Assembly: GCA_017475555.1 (NCBI GenBank)
Contig: JAFVFL010000035.1
Coordinates: 1-34,040 of the forward strand
Origin: Ruminococcus sp.
GTDB lineage: Bacteria > Bacillota > Clostridia > Oscillospirales > Ruminococcaceae
Reading direction: 5' to 3'
Length of the DNA: 34,040 nt
Position numbers and translations under genes: made by a program. The notes beneath the pieces are model-generated. The model saw only the letters and a list, made by a program, of their open reading frames with translations, was not told the origin of the DNA and ran no database searches. Shown here one piece after another: positions 7,824-15,407 of this stretch. Positions within the stretch are counted from its first letter, which is position 1. The number at the start of each line of letters is the position of its first letter.

Positions 7824-8548
7824 CTTACCCGCCTGCCTTTCTCATGTCCTTTAAGGAAAATATACGTATTGTCCTCGCTTATCGTTATCCTTCCGAAGCG
7901 TGTCAGCTCCAGCACGGCAAGGAACGTCGCAACTCTCTCGGAGCGGTCTGTAACACCGTCATACAGCCCGTCCATAGAGGCTTTTCCGGTATCGTACAGC
8001 TCCCGGAGGATATGCACGACCTTTGTCAGCACCGGGACGATACGCCGCTTGACGACTGAATTAATCTTGTCCTCTATGTGCAGCTTATGGGTATCCGGCT
8101 TCAGCTTACGCCCGGACATTGCCGCATACGCCGCCCTGAGCCGCTCCGGCTCGTGAAAGAGCGTGTATGTCATATCCGCCTTGATCTTCATCGGCTCACG
8201 GACAAATATATCCGCCCCGACATTCCTCTGAGCGAGGAGCTTTGCCGCCTCCTTGCACAGTGACAGCTCTATCAGGGCACCCTCAAGCTCCTTTTTGAGC
8301 TGCTCCGCCTCCTCCGGCTTCGGCAGCAGAGAGGCGGTCTTTATGTAGATGAGCCTTGCCGCCATTTCGAGAAATTCTCCCGCAAGCTCAAGATCCTGCT
8401 GCTCCGCCTCGTCCATGAATGCAAGGTACTGCTCAAGCAGGACTGATATCTCGATATCGCTGATATTCAGCTTATGCTTTGCGATAAGATTCAGCAGGAC
8501 ATCAAGAGGTCCCTCGAATACGTCAAGGCTATAGGTTATCTCTCTCAT
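7766..8548 (-). CDS. scpA: segregation and condensation protein A
   Basis: The kleisin subunit bridging the SMC heads. It has 260 residues, and the N-terminus (YSLDVFEGPLDVLLNLIAKH) and the ARLIYIKTASLLP region are diagnostic of ScpA. A C-terminal winged helix contains FLAVLELTRFGRITI. About 20 polar residues beyond the usual end are encoded within the scpB overlap. The ATG at 8548 lies next to the stop of the upstream M50-like gene without a clear ribosome site, pointing to coupled translation in one operon. Confidence 0.96.
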   Translation of the reverse strand: MREITYSLDVFEGPLDVLLNLIAKHKLNISDIEISVLLEQYLAFMDEAEQQDLELAGEFLEMAARLIYIKTASLLPKPEEAEQLKKELEGALIELSLCKEAAKLLAQRNVGADIFVREPMKIKADMTYTLFHEPERLRAAYAAMSGRKLKPDTHKLHIEDKINSVVKRRIVPVLTKVVHILRELYDTGKASMDGLYDGVTDRSERVATFLAVLELTRFGRITISEDNTYIFLKGHEKGRRVRWRTKNSQQAAASDASSEQ

Positions 8549-8549
8549 A

Positions 8550-9218
8550 TCAGAACAGATAGAACACCCACCTGCCGGCGGCGAACAGAAGTCTCTGCAC
8601 CCACGTGATCAGCCATACCAGCGGACTTATCTCGTTCGGGAGCATGAAGAGCAGCAGGATGATGACAGTCGAAGCCTGGTTGATTATCCTGTAGTTGGAG
8701 TAGTACCACCTGTGGAAATTAGCTCCGGCGAGCTGATTGAGCACCTGGAATCCGTCCATAGGCGGTATCGGCAGGATATTGATGACACCGAGGCAGATAT
8801 TGATATTCGTGACTATCTGCAATATAATGTACACCGCAGCTGCCGGCGTAACACCGGAAAGATTCAGGGTAGCACGCATAATGTTCATGGCGATTATGCC
8901 GAGGTATGCGAAAAGGAAGTGGCTCACAGGGCCTGCGAGAGAGGTGACGATGATACCCTTTCTGGGATCATTCATTCTCGCCGGATTTATCGGGAGCTGT
9001 CTGCCCCAGCCGAAGCCTATGAGCAGCATAGCCAGAGCACCGATAGGGTCGAGGTGTACCAGGGGGTTCAGGGTTATGCGTCCCTCCTGTTCAGCGGTAT
9101 CGTCTCCCATCCACTTTGCCGCCAGTCCACGGGCACAGTTTGTCACCGGGATAACGAGCAGGAGCAGGAGAACTCTTGAAAAATATTTAAGAAAAAGTGC
9201 CATGCCTTCAGCCGTCAC
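8550..9218 (-). CDS. M50/site-2-protease-like membrane protein lacking the HExxH motif
   Basis: A 222-residue integral membrane protein with about five to six hydrophobic segments. It matches the M50B family around DTAEQEGRITLNPLVHLDPIG, GFGWGRQLPINP, AGPVSH and NILPIPPMDG, which carries the third zinc ligand Asp. At the position where relatives have HExxH before the GD..A motif, this protein reads TNCAR, so both His and the Glu are gone. It is therefore probably not a protease unless another motif compensates. The start is GTG at 9218, 11 bases after GGGG; ATG at 9203 is the alternative. It heads the scpAB operon, as in other clostridia. Confidence 0.85.
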   Translation of the reverse strand: MTAEGMALFLKYFSRVLLLLLVIPVTNCARGLAAKWMGDDTAEQEGRITLNPLVHLDPIGALAMLLIGFGWGRQLPINPARMNDPRKGIIVTSLAGPVSHFLFAYLGIIAMNIMRATLNLSGVTPAAAVYIILQIVTNINICLGVINILPIPPMDGFQVLNQLAGANFHRWYYSNYRIINQASTVIILLLFMLPNEISPLVWLITWVQRLLFAAGRWVFYLF

Positions 9219-9341
9219 AGAAAATACATCCCCTTTCAGAAATTATCAAATACTATTATACTACAAATGCACAAATTTTTCAAGTCCTGAAAGCAAATTT
9301 ACAGCCATTTAAAAAAATTCAGAATTTTTTTCAAAAAAAGC

Positions 9342-9370
9342 TTGCAATTTTCTGAAATATGTGTTAGAAT
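9342..9370 (+). promoter_or_regulatory. promoter of rpmB
   Basis: TTGCAA (9342-9347) and TAGAAT (9365-9370) are separated by 17 bases in AT-rich DNA. This leaves a leader of about 70 bases before rpmB, with a small ACGG/CCGT hairpin. Confidence 0.7.
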
Positions 9371-9448
9371 AATCATGTTGTCTTATAGGACGGTGCAGAA
9401 CAGCCGTGAACAGGAAAGACTCAGATTACTTTAAGGAGGTGCAGCCTG

Positions 9449-9643
9449 ATGGCAAAATGTGATATCTGCGGAAAGGGAGTTACCTTCGGAATTAAGGTGT
9501 CTCACTCGCACAGACGTACAAACAGAACATGGAAGCCTAACGTAAAGCGTGTAAAGGCTATCGTCAAGGGTACTCCTTGTCATATCTACGCTTGCTCAAG
9601 ATGCCTGCGTTCAGGTAAGGTCGAGAGAGCTAACGCAAACTGA
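9449..9643 (+). CDS. rpmB: 50S ribosomal protein L28
   Basis: A structural protein of the large ribosomal subunit. It has 64 residues with the typical start MAKCDICGKG and the HSHRRTNRTWKPN core. It is the zinc-binding (C+) form, with Cys4/Cys7 and Cys49/Cys52. The ATG follows AAGGAGG with nine bases between. It is a single-gene unit with its own promoter and terminator, facing away from the scpAB run. Confidence 0.98.
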   Translation: MAKCDICGKGVTFGIKVSHSHRRTNRTWKPNVKRVKAIVKGTPCHIYACSRCLRSGKVERANAN

Positions 9644-9676
9644 AATTCGTTTTTTCAAAAGCAATTCAGAAGAAAT

Positions 9677-9710
9677 ATCCGGACTGGGGTTCAGTCCGGA
9701 TAATTTTTTT
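9677..9710 (+). terminator. terminator of rpmB
   Basis: ATCCGGACTG (9677-9686) pairs perfectly with CAGTCCGGAT (9692-9701) and is followed by AATTTTTTT. Confidence 0.93.
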
Positions 9711-9763
9711 ATATTATAATACTTGGATCACAGGCAGCCTCATTTCTGCTGGCTCCGGGGAGG

Positions 9764-11374
9764 TCATTTCTGAGTAACTGTCACAGCTGCTTCTGCACCG
9801 ACAAGGGAAAGATCGCTGGTGAGCTGTTCTGTATCTGCCTTTGTGGCAGAGGTCGTGATGACTACAGGTGCAGCTTCCGCCATTTCCTTTGCAGTCTGTA
9901 GTCCGCAGCCGAGATAGTTGTTGATTATCACAGCGACCCGTGAAGTATTTTCGCCTGCATTCAAAAGCTTTACAGTGTACTCAGTGCTGTCCTCTATGAG
10001 AAGTGTCCTGAGCATAGCCATATCGAATGTATCCACAGTACCGTCCTCGCAGATATCAGCACTCTTCCAGTATGGGAGATGTGTCTCAGGAACGCCGAGC
10101 AGCCATTTCTGAAGAAGAACTGCGTCAGCGATATTCACCGCGCCGTCATAGTTGACATCGCCCTTGATGTGCTTTCTGACAGTGACACTGCCATAGACCG
10201 GATAAACGGTTATTTGCTCTCCGTCAAGCGTTGCTTTGTACTGAGAGAGCGTTATCGGGTACTCGCCGTCCTCAGCGTCCTCCGGGATGTTGAAGTAGAT
10301 CGTGAACAGCTTGCCTGTTTTGGAGCTTGCCTTGCCTGTATCGACAAAGGATACCCAGCCTGCACTCTGGTTGAGGGTGCAGACATTGCTGCTTGTCAGT
10401 GCAGCCGGGCCGCTGATCGTGTATGCACCATTTGCAACGGAGGATTCCTTTCGTACAGTAAGCGAAGGGTCGAAGTTCATGACGAGAGATACCGTGTCAT
10501 AGCCGGGATTTTTGTCAGCATATACAGAATAAGCCACAGATTCGCCCGGTGCAGCAACTATACTGCTGGCTGTGAGCTGTACTGCTGAATCAGGTATCGT
10601 AACGTTAATGGAACCGTCAGCAACTGTGATCGGTATAGGAGAGGTGTCTTCATCATAAAGTGTCACATCTGAGAATGTGAGAGGATACGTGCCGGGTGCT
10701 GCTCCTAATGGAACGTTGAAGGAGAGAGTCATCAAAGTGCCGTTCTTGAATGGAGTGGTGCTGTAACTTGAAATAAAGCTGATAATGTTTGTATCCGAGT
10801 TAACGACAGGTGCGTCCGACTGGGCACCTGCGTCGCCGGATGAATAGCCTATCATCTCAACAGGAGCATCATATTTCAGCTTGAATGCGATCATGTTGGC
10901 TTCACCCAGGGAAGAAAAGCCTGAAAGTGTGACCGGTACGTTCACAGTCCCGTCCGGCAGACACTGAACTTTATCGGCAGTGATCTTAGGCGAAGCATTG
11001 GCGATATCCTTTTTCAGATAGACACCTCCTGCCTTGCTGGCGGGGATAACGGCATACTCTCCGCTGCCGCTGATAACGGTTCTTTTGTTTTCCTGGTTGA
11101 CCCAGCCGCCGCCGTTTAAAAGGAGCTGTGCCTCGCTGATACCGCTGAAGCGGCTGCCTAATACAAGCTTTGAAAGGTTGATACAGCCCTCAAAAGCACC
11201 GTCTGCACGCTGTGCTGCACTTGTATCAGCATTTGTCAGGTCGAGAGATACAAGGGACTCGCAGTCCTTGAAAATATAGTCAAAATCAATAACTGAGGAA
11301 GTATCAATGGATTCGATACCGCGGATCTCAGTGAGAGAGGTGCATCCGCTGAACATATTGCTCATATTTTCCAC
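9764..11374 (-). CDS. C-terminal part of the split surface protein: last LRRs, two cohesin-like modules, dockerin, L7/L12-like domain
   Basis: This open frame of 536 residues continues in the same frame as 11420-12556 after a single TGA at 11420-11422. It opens at GTG (11374) with no credible ribosome site, so it is best read as the 3' part of one 930-codon gene. Residues 1-75 are the last LRR repeats. About 132-262 and 268-400 look like two cohesin-type beta modules (for example DVTLYDEDTSPIPITVADGS). A dockerin follows at 404-462 with two Ca-binding loops (DVNYDGAVNIAD and an EDGTVDTFD loop). Residues 466-533 resemble the C-terminal domain of ribosomal protein L7/L12: GCGLQTAKEMAEAAP here against GLGLKEAKDLVESAP. 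The cohesin call is weaker than the dockerin call. Confidence 0.8.
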   Translation of the reverse strand: MENMSNMFSGCTSLTEIRGIESIDTSSVIDFDYIFKDCESLVSLDLTNADTSAAQRADGAFEGCINLSKLVLGSRFSGISEAQLLLNGGGWVNQENKRTVISGSGEYAVIPASKAGGVYLKKDIANASPKITADKVQCLPDGTVNVPVTLSGFSSLGEANMIAFKLKYDAPVEMIGYSSGDAGAQSDAPVVNSDTNIISFISSYSTTPFKNGTLMTLSFNVPLGAAPGTYPLTFSDVTLYDEDTSPIPITVADGSINVTIPDSAVQLTASSIVAAPGESVAYSVYADKNPGYDTVSLVMNFDPSLTVRKESSVANGAYTISGPAALTSSNVCTLNQSAGWVSFVDTGKASSKTGKLFTIYFNIPEDAEDGEYPITLSQYKATLDGEQITVYPVYGSVTVRKHIKGDVNYDGAVNIADAVLLQKWLLGVPETHLPYWKSADICEDGTVDTFDMAMLRTLLIEDSTEYTVKLLNAGENTSRVAVIINNYLGCGLQTAKEMAEAAPVVITTSATKADTEQLTSDLSLVGAEAAVTVTQK

Positions 11375-12271
11375 TTTGTCTGTGACGAAGCTGCTGATAT
11401 TGATCTCTGTCAGTGATCCTCAGCCGCTGAACATTTTGCTCATATCCGTGACATTGCGTGTATCAAACGATTCCAGACCGTTGATCGCAGTGAGGGAGGA
11501 GCAGTCGCTGAACATAGCCCACATACTTTCGACGCCGGCTGTGTTAAAGCTGCTCATATCAAGGGAGGTGAGAGAAGAACAGTTATAGAACATATGGCTC
11601 ATACCTGTAGCATTGCTCGTATCAAAGCTGCTGACATAAAGCGAGACCAGAGCGGTACAGTCTGCAAACATATATGAAAATTTTTTTACCTTCCTTGTGT
11701 CAAAGCTGCTGACATCAAGGGTCGTCAGAGAGCTGCAGCCTGAGAACATCTGCATCATATCTGTGACATTGCCGGTATAAAGGGTGCTCAGATCGATCTG
11801 GGTGAGAGACGAGCAATTATTGAACATACCTTCCATATTTGTTGCTCTGCTTGTATCTAATGCACTGATATCAATTGAGGTCATTGACTGACAGTTTCTG
11901 AACAGACCAGATACATCATTGGCTCTGCTTGTACTAAAGCTGGTCAGATCAATTTCCTTCAGCAGGAGACATCCGGCGAACATTTCTCTCATTGATGTGA
12001 CATTGCTCATATCAAAGCCCGTGATATCAAGCTCAGTCAGTGAAGAGCAGTGCATAAACATTCCTGTTGTTTTTGTTACATTGCTTGTATCGAAGCATGA
12101 AACATCAATGGAGGTGAGAGATTCGCAATAAACAAACATATATTCCATGTTTGTCACACGGCTTGTATCGAAGCCGCTGATATCAAGCGTTTGCAGAGCG
12201 GTACAGCTTTCAAACATAGAATTAAAGCTCGTTACCTTGCTTGTGTCCACGTTTGAAAGATCCATTGATGT
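11177..12271 (-). repeat. tandem BspA/DUF285 LRR-coding repeats
   Basis: Units of about 69-72 bases are repeated about 15 times across the two open frames of the surface protein. The recurring core encodes D(T/M)S.(V/A)T.M...MF..C. The repeats could promote recombination and repeat-number changes. Confidence 0.75.
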
Positions 12272-12556
12272 ACAGCTTACATAATCAGAAAACATTTGTA
12301 AACAGCTTTCGGGGAAGACGGTTCCTTTTTCTGCGATAACAGATGTAACTGAATCCTTCTGTGCGAAGCCGCTTATTTCATCAAGGATAACATTCCCTCT
12401 GAGCGTCAGCACGCCGGTTTCCGCATCAAAGCTGTAGCACTCGCCCTCGGCACTCGCCGTTATGGAATAGTCCACGACCGCCGGAGCGTTATAGCTCACA
12501 GCTCCGCAGAGCATGAACAGGGAAAGCACAGCCGCCGCCAGTTTTTTGAACTTCAT
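11420..12556 (-). CDS. N-terminal part of the split surface protein: signal peptide and BspA-type LRRs
   Basis: 378 residues up to an in-frame TGA. A signal peptide (about 1-36: a Lys-rich start, then LAAAVLSLFMLCGAVS) is followed by a short region and about a dozen BspA/DUF285-type repeats of roughly 23-24 residues. Their consensus is CSSLTSIDVSSFDTSNVTNM plus MF. Such repeats are known in surface adhesins of gut and oral bacteria. The TGA falls exactly at the conserved Cys after MFSG, and the repeat continues in frame after it (GSLTEI). ATG at 12556 follows GGAGG with seven bases between. It is secreted; anchoring probably depends on the downstream dockerin, if that part is made. Confidence 0.85.
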   Translation of the reverse strand: MKFKKLAAAVLSLFMLCGAVSYNAPAVVDYSITASAEGECYSFDAETGVLTLRGNVILDEISGFAQKDSVTSVIAEKGTVFPESCLQMFSDYVSCTSMDLSNVDTSKVTSFNSMFESCTALQTLDISGFDTSRVTNMEYMFVYCESLTSIDVSCFDTSNVTKTTGMFMHCSSLTELDITGFDMSNVTSMREMFAGCLLLKEIDLTSFSTSRANDVSGLFRNCQSMTSIDISALDTSRATNMEGMFNNCSSLTQIDLSTLYTGNVTDMMQMFSGCSSLTTLDVSSFDTRKVKKFSYMFADCTALVSLYVSSFDTSNATGMSHMFYNCSSLTSLDMSSFNTAGVESMWAMFSDCSSLTAINGLESFDTRNVTDMSKMFSG

Positions 12557-12622
12557 GCCAATACCTCCTTTTGGTGATAGATATAGTTTTCATTTTGGGC
12601 ATTCTGATGAATGCTCTCCTAT

Positions 12623-12651
12623 ATTGCAACATATTTTGTCAGCTTTGTCAA
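12623..12651 (-). promoter_or_regulatory. possible promoter of the LRR surface protein gene
   Basis: On the minus strand TTGACA (12651-12646) is followed after 17-20 bases by TGCAATATA, a weak -10 region. It lies 70-100 bases upstream of the ATG. Confidence 0.35.
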
Positions 12652-12675
12652 TGGTTTTCAACATATTTTCTGCGG

Positions 12676-13842
12676 CTATTTCATCAGTATCTCCCTCTGC
12701 TCACCTATCTCCCCCCTCAGCGTATAGGTCACTGTGAGCGTGAGCACGCCGTCCTCTTCGCTTCTTTCGATCTCACGTTCAAGTATCTCCGTGTCTGCGA
12801 GGAAATTCTTTTCGTAAAGGAATATCTTCTGTGCCGTCTGTTCCTCCTGCTCGGCGGCGGTAAGGGTTATCTCAGTCAGTGCAGTCTCGTTCTCCGTTTC
12901 GGTCATCATTCCGATCGGCAGCCGCTTTTCCCCTATTTCAAGCCAGTCCTCCTCCCGTGACAGCACGCTGCTCCCGAAGCTGTCCGAAGCCGGCAGCGAT
13001 ATCGGTATATCAAGGCTGAATATCCTCAGCCGCCGCCTTTTATGGCTGTTTCCCGTTTCATTCCATACCCGGAGGCTTTCATCTGCCGTGAAGCTGACTG
13101 TATCGGTGTATATCCCGGTTATGCTCCCCATAGCATGATGAAGCGTTGTGTGCCCGGTAGCATCTGTCGTCACGCCGCTGACTATCATCGTCCCGGCAGG
13201 TACGAAGTCCCCTACCTTGTGCATAAGCCGCCCGTCAAGCACAGATGTGTACACTATCTCCGAATCGTACCTTGCCACGATATTGCAGGGGATACGGCTG
13301 CGGAGGATATCCGGCTCCGGAGTTTCCTCTCTTATCTCGACAACTATCCGGCTGCCGCTTATCTGCATCCCTATCCACGCTATCCCGGCTACCTCTGTCT
13401 GCAAGCGGTTCTCGCACAGTACAAAGTCTATATCGTGTATGTACGCTCCCGGGCAGATACCAGCCTCTGCAAGTGCTGAAAGGAGCGTATCATCGGCTAT
13501 CCTATCGTTTCCTCTCAGCTCTATCTCAGTCACGGTGCCGGAAAACAGTATCACAGCCGCAAGCAGAAGGAGCAGACCGGCTATCACCCCGAAACGCTTT
13601 TTTCTCCGTGAGAGCCACAGCGAAAGGCTCGGGTATTCCTTATAGCTCACTGTCATGCCGCAGCTTTCTGCGAGCTCAAGAAATATATCAAGGTCGCTGC
13701 GGTTTATCTCACAGCAGAACGCTTCTCCCCTGGAATACTGCTCATAGCAGCTCAGACCGCTTGTGTGTATGGCATTGATGAACCTGCTCTGCTCCTTGCC
13801 CTCAGCTGTTATCCTGACTGCACCTCTCAGCCGCTTCTTCAC
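12676..13842 (-). CDS. yqfD: sporulation protein YqfD
   Basis: A 388-residue protein of the YqfD family. It has a cytosolic N-terminal domain (about 1-78), one transmembrane segment (about 84-102, LLLLLAAVILF), and a POTRA-like segment after it (VTEIELRGNDRI). A large extracytoplasmic part follows, including YDSEIVYTSVLDGRLMHKVGDFVPAG. The GTG start at 13842 is chosen because GGGAGG lies eight bases before it; an ATG at 13863 is the alternative. It overlaps yqfC by 41 bases. In B. subtilis yqfD is expressed in sporulation and needed for efficient spore formation. Its usual downstream partners (phoH, ybeY) are absent here; the LRR gene follows instead. Confidence 0.9.
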   Translation of the reverse strand: MKKRLRGAVRITAEGKEQSRFINAIHTSGLSCYEQYSRGEAFCCEINRSDLDIFLELAESCGMTVSYKEYPSLSLWLSRRKKRFGVIAGLLLLLAAVILFSGTVTEIELRGNDRIADDTLLSALAEAGICPGAYIHDIDFVLCENRLQTEVAGIAWIGMQISGSRIVVEIREETPEPDILRSRIPCNIVARYDSEIVYTSVLDGRLMHKVGDFVPAGTMIVSGVTTDATGHTTLHHAMGSITGIYTDTVSFTADESLRVWNETGNSHKRRRLRIFSLDIPISLPASDSFGSSVLSREEDWLEIGEKRLPIGMMTETENETALTEITLTAAEQEEQTAQKIFLYEKNFLADTEILEREIERSEEDGVLTLTVTYTLRGEIGEQREILMK

Positions 13843-14101
13843 CGTTTTTCCCTCCCTCATCAAGCTCTACCCGTGCTATCCGCCCCCGGATTATCAGCCC
13901 TCCTGTGCGGTAGTCATACGCCCTCAGACCGCTGCCCCACACGCTTACCCTCAGCCCGCCTGAGACGAGCCGCATACATATCTCGTTGCATTCCTCTATC
14001 CTCCGGCAGTTTTCAATAAACAGCTCCCTGTTCCCGTCAATATGTATCCCTGAATCAAGAAAAAGCAGCGTTCTCGCCCATTCGGTAAATTTCCCCGGCA
14101 T
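13802..14101 (-). CDS. yqfC: sporulation protein YqfC (YabP/YqfC family)
   Basis: A 99-residue protein. Family features are the opening segment ending in IDGNRELFIENCRRIEECNE, a predicted beta core (ICMRLVSGGLRVSVWGSGLRA), and the closing GLIIRGRIARVEL. YabP/YqfC proteins are sporulation-specific, and the pair yqfC-yqfD is conserved. ATG at 14101 follows AGGAGTGATGAT. It is divergent from the YlbJ-like gene over only 61 bases. Confidence 0.9.
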   Translation of the reverse strand: MPGKFTEWARTLLFLDSGIHIDGNRELFIENCRRIEECNEICMRLVSGGLRVSVWGSGLRAYDYRTGGLIIRGRIARVELDEGGKNGEEAAERCSQDNS

Positions 14102-14129
14102 ATCATCACTCCTGTCATTTTTGTGCTTT

Positions 14130-14144
14130 CATATCAATAATATG
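14130..14144. promoter_or_regulatory. dyad in the divergent yqfC / ylbJ-like interval
   Basis: CATAT-CAATA-ATATG is an interrupted palindrome in the middle of the 61-base divergent region. It could be a shared operator or part of overlapping sporulation promoters. No sigma-A consensus was found there. Confidence 0.3.
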
Positions 14145-14162
14145 TTTGTGGGGGTGTTATTT

Positions 14163-15278
14163 ATGAAAGAAAAGGCTTCAGCAGCGATAAAGGCGGCTTT
14201 TCTTCTGCTTGCGGCGGCATTCTGCTTAGGTATGCCGGATATGGTGAGGACTGCCGCAGCGGAGGGGATAAGCCGGTGTCTGTACATAATTATCCCATCG
14301 CTGTATGCAATGCTCATCGTTTCAGCACTGATGATAAGGAGCGGTCTTGTTTTCAGAGCTCCCGGTATCCTCACTCTTCCGGGGCGTATCCTTTTCGGCA
14401 TGGAGAGCAGCATTTTTCCGGTGTTCACGTTCAGTATGTTCGCAGGATATCCCGTAGGTGCAGGAATGCTTGCCGCACAGACCGCCTCGGGCAGACTCAG
14501 CAGAGAGAGAGCCGCAGTTCTTGCAGGACTGTGCTTCGGGGCAGGGCCTGCATTCATATTCAGCTGTGCAGCAGCCCAGGTCTTTGGTGATATTTCCGCA
14601 GGTGCAGTAATACTCATTTCCTCCGTCGGCTCGAATCTTATCCTTGCACTTCTCCTTTCGCCGTTCCTGAGAAGACTTCCGAAAGCCGCTGATACTGGTG
14701 ATAAGCCGGAGCTTGTGCTTGACGCAGGGCTTGTGTCGGACTGCATAAGCGGAGCCGGGAGGTCTATGGCAAAGCTGTGCTTTATGGTGGTAGCTTTCTC
14801 CGTGCTCTCAGGTATTTTCCGCACTGTCGGGCTTGTTTCAGCCGCCGCAGGCATAGTCAGCCGTCTTTCAGGGCATTCCCCGGAGCTTTCACAGGCACTT
14901 GTCTGCTCATTCCTTGATATCACTGCGGTGTCGGCTCTGCCGCAGTCCGGGGAGGTGCTTCTCCCGGCGGTGTGCGGGCTTATATCCTTCGGGGGGATAT
15001 GCGTATTTTTCCAGCTCAGAGCCGCCGCAGCCGGGCAGTTTTCCCTTGTCCCGGCGTTTATTATCCGTATCGCAGCCGGTGTACTGAGCTATGGGATATG
15101 CCGTGTTATCGCCCCGGCGGACATTGCAGGCAGGGTTACAGCGGTTTCTGCGGTGATATCGCCTCATGCTGTGAGGACACATCAGGCGGATTCGGCAGTT
15201 CCCTCGGTCATGCTCATCATCATGACGGTCGTTGTTATGTATCAGGGGAGCAGGAGCGGCGGCAGATCTGCTGAGTGA
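14163..15278 (+). CDS. ylbJ: YlbJ-like sporulation integral membrane protein
   Basis: A 371-residue polytopic membrane protein with about eight hydrophobic segments. Two gate-type (nucleoside-recognition) halves are suggested by FAGYPVGAGMLAAQTASG and LCFGAGPAFIFSCAAAQVFG in the first part and VAFSVLSGIFR to FLDITAVSALP in the second. YlbJ of B. subtilis has this layout and about 400 residues. The ATG at 14163 is chosen for GGGGGTG six bases upstream. The divergent yqfC-yqfD pair supports a sporulation role. The family assignment is good; orthology to ylbJ is inferred. Confidence 0.8.
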   Translation: MKEKASAAIKAAFLLLAAAFCLGMPDMVRTAAAEGISRCLYIIIPSLYAMLIVSALMIRSGLVFRAPGILTLPGRILFGMESSIFPVFTFSMFAGYPVGAGMLAAQTASGRLSRERAAVLAGLCFGAGPAFIFSCAAAQVFGDISAGAVILISSVGSNLILALLLSPFLRRLPKAADTGDKPELVLDAGLVSDCISGAGRSMAKLCFMVVAFSVLSGIFRTVGLVSAAAGIVSRLSGHSPELSQALVCSFLDITAVSALPQSGEVLLPAVCGLISFGGICVFFQLRAAAAGQFSLVPAFIIRIAAGVLSYGICRVIAPADIAGRVTAVSAVISPHAVRTHQADSAVPSVMLIIMTVVVMYQGSRSGGRSAE

Positions 15279-15328
15279 ATACCGGATAGTCTGCCAGCTC
15301 TGAAGCAGCTGTACCGGCAGGTATTCAC
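15275..15328 (+). terminator. structured element after the YlbJ-like gene
   Basis: GTGAATACC (15275-15283) pairs perfectly with GGTATTCAC (15320-15328). Inside it CTGCC/GGCAG and AGCT/AGCT form a second stem. It begins at the stop codon. The T run is delayed (AAATTTTT at about 15340), so a terminator or a structured separator before coaBC is possible. Confidence 0.5.
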
Positions 15329-15407
15329 GATATAAACACAAATTTTTCACATGATTTTCACCTTTTCTGTATATCATCAGGCTATAGATCAATTTACGGA
15401 GGTTGCC

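Noticed and set aside
11420..11422. TGA as selenocysteine
   Set aside because: The position is a structural repeat Cys, and I saw no obvious SECIS-like stem directly after the codon; sister repeats use ordinary Cys codons.
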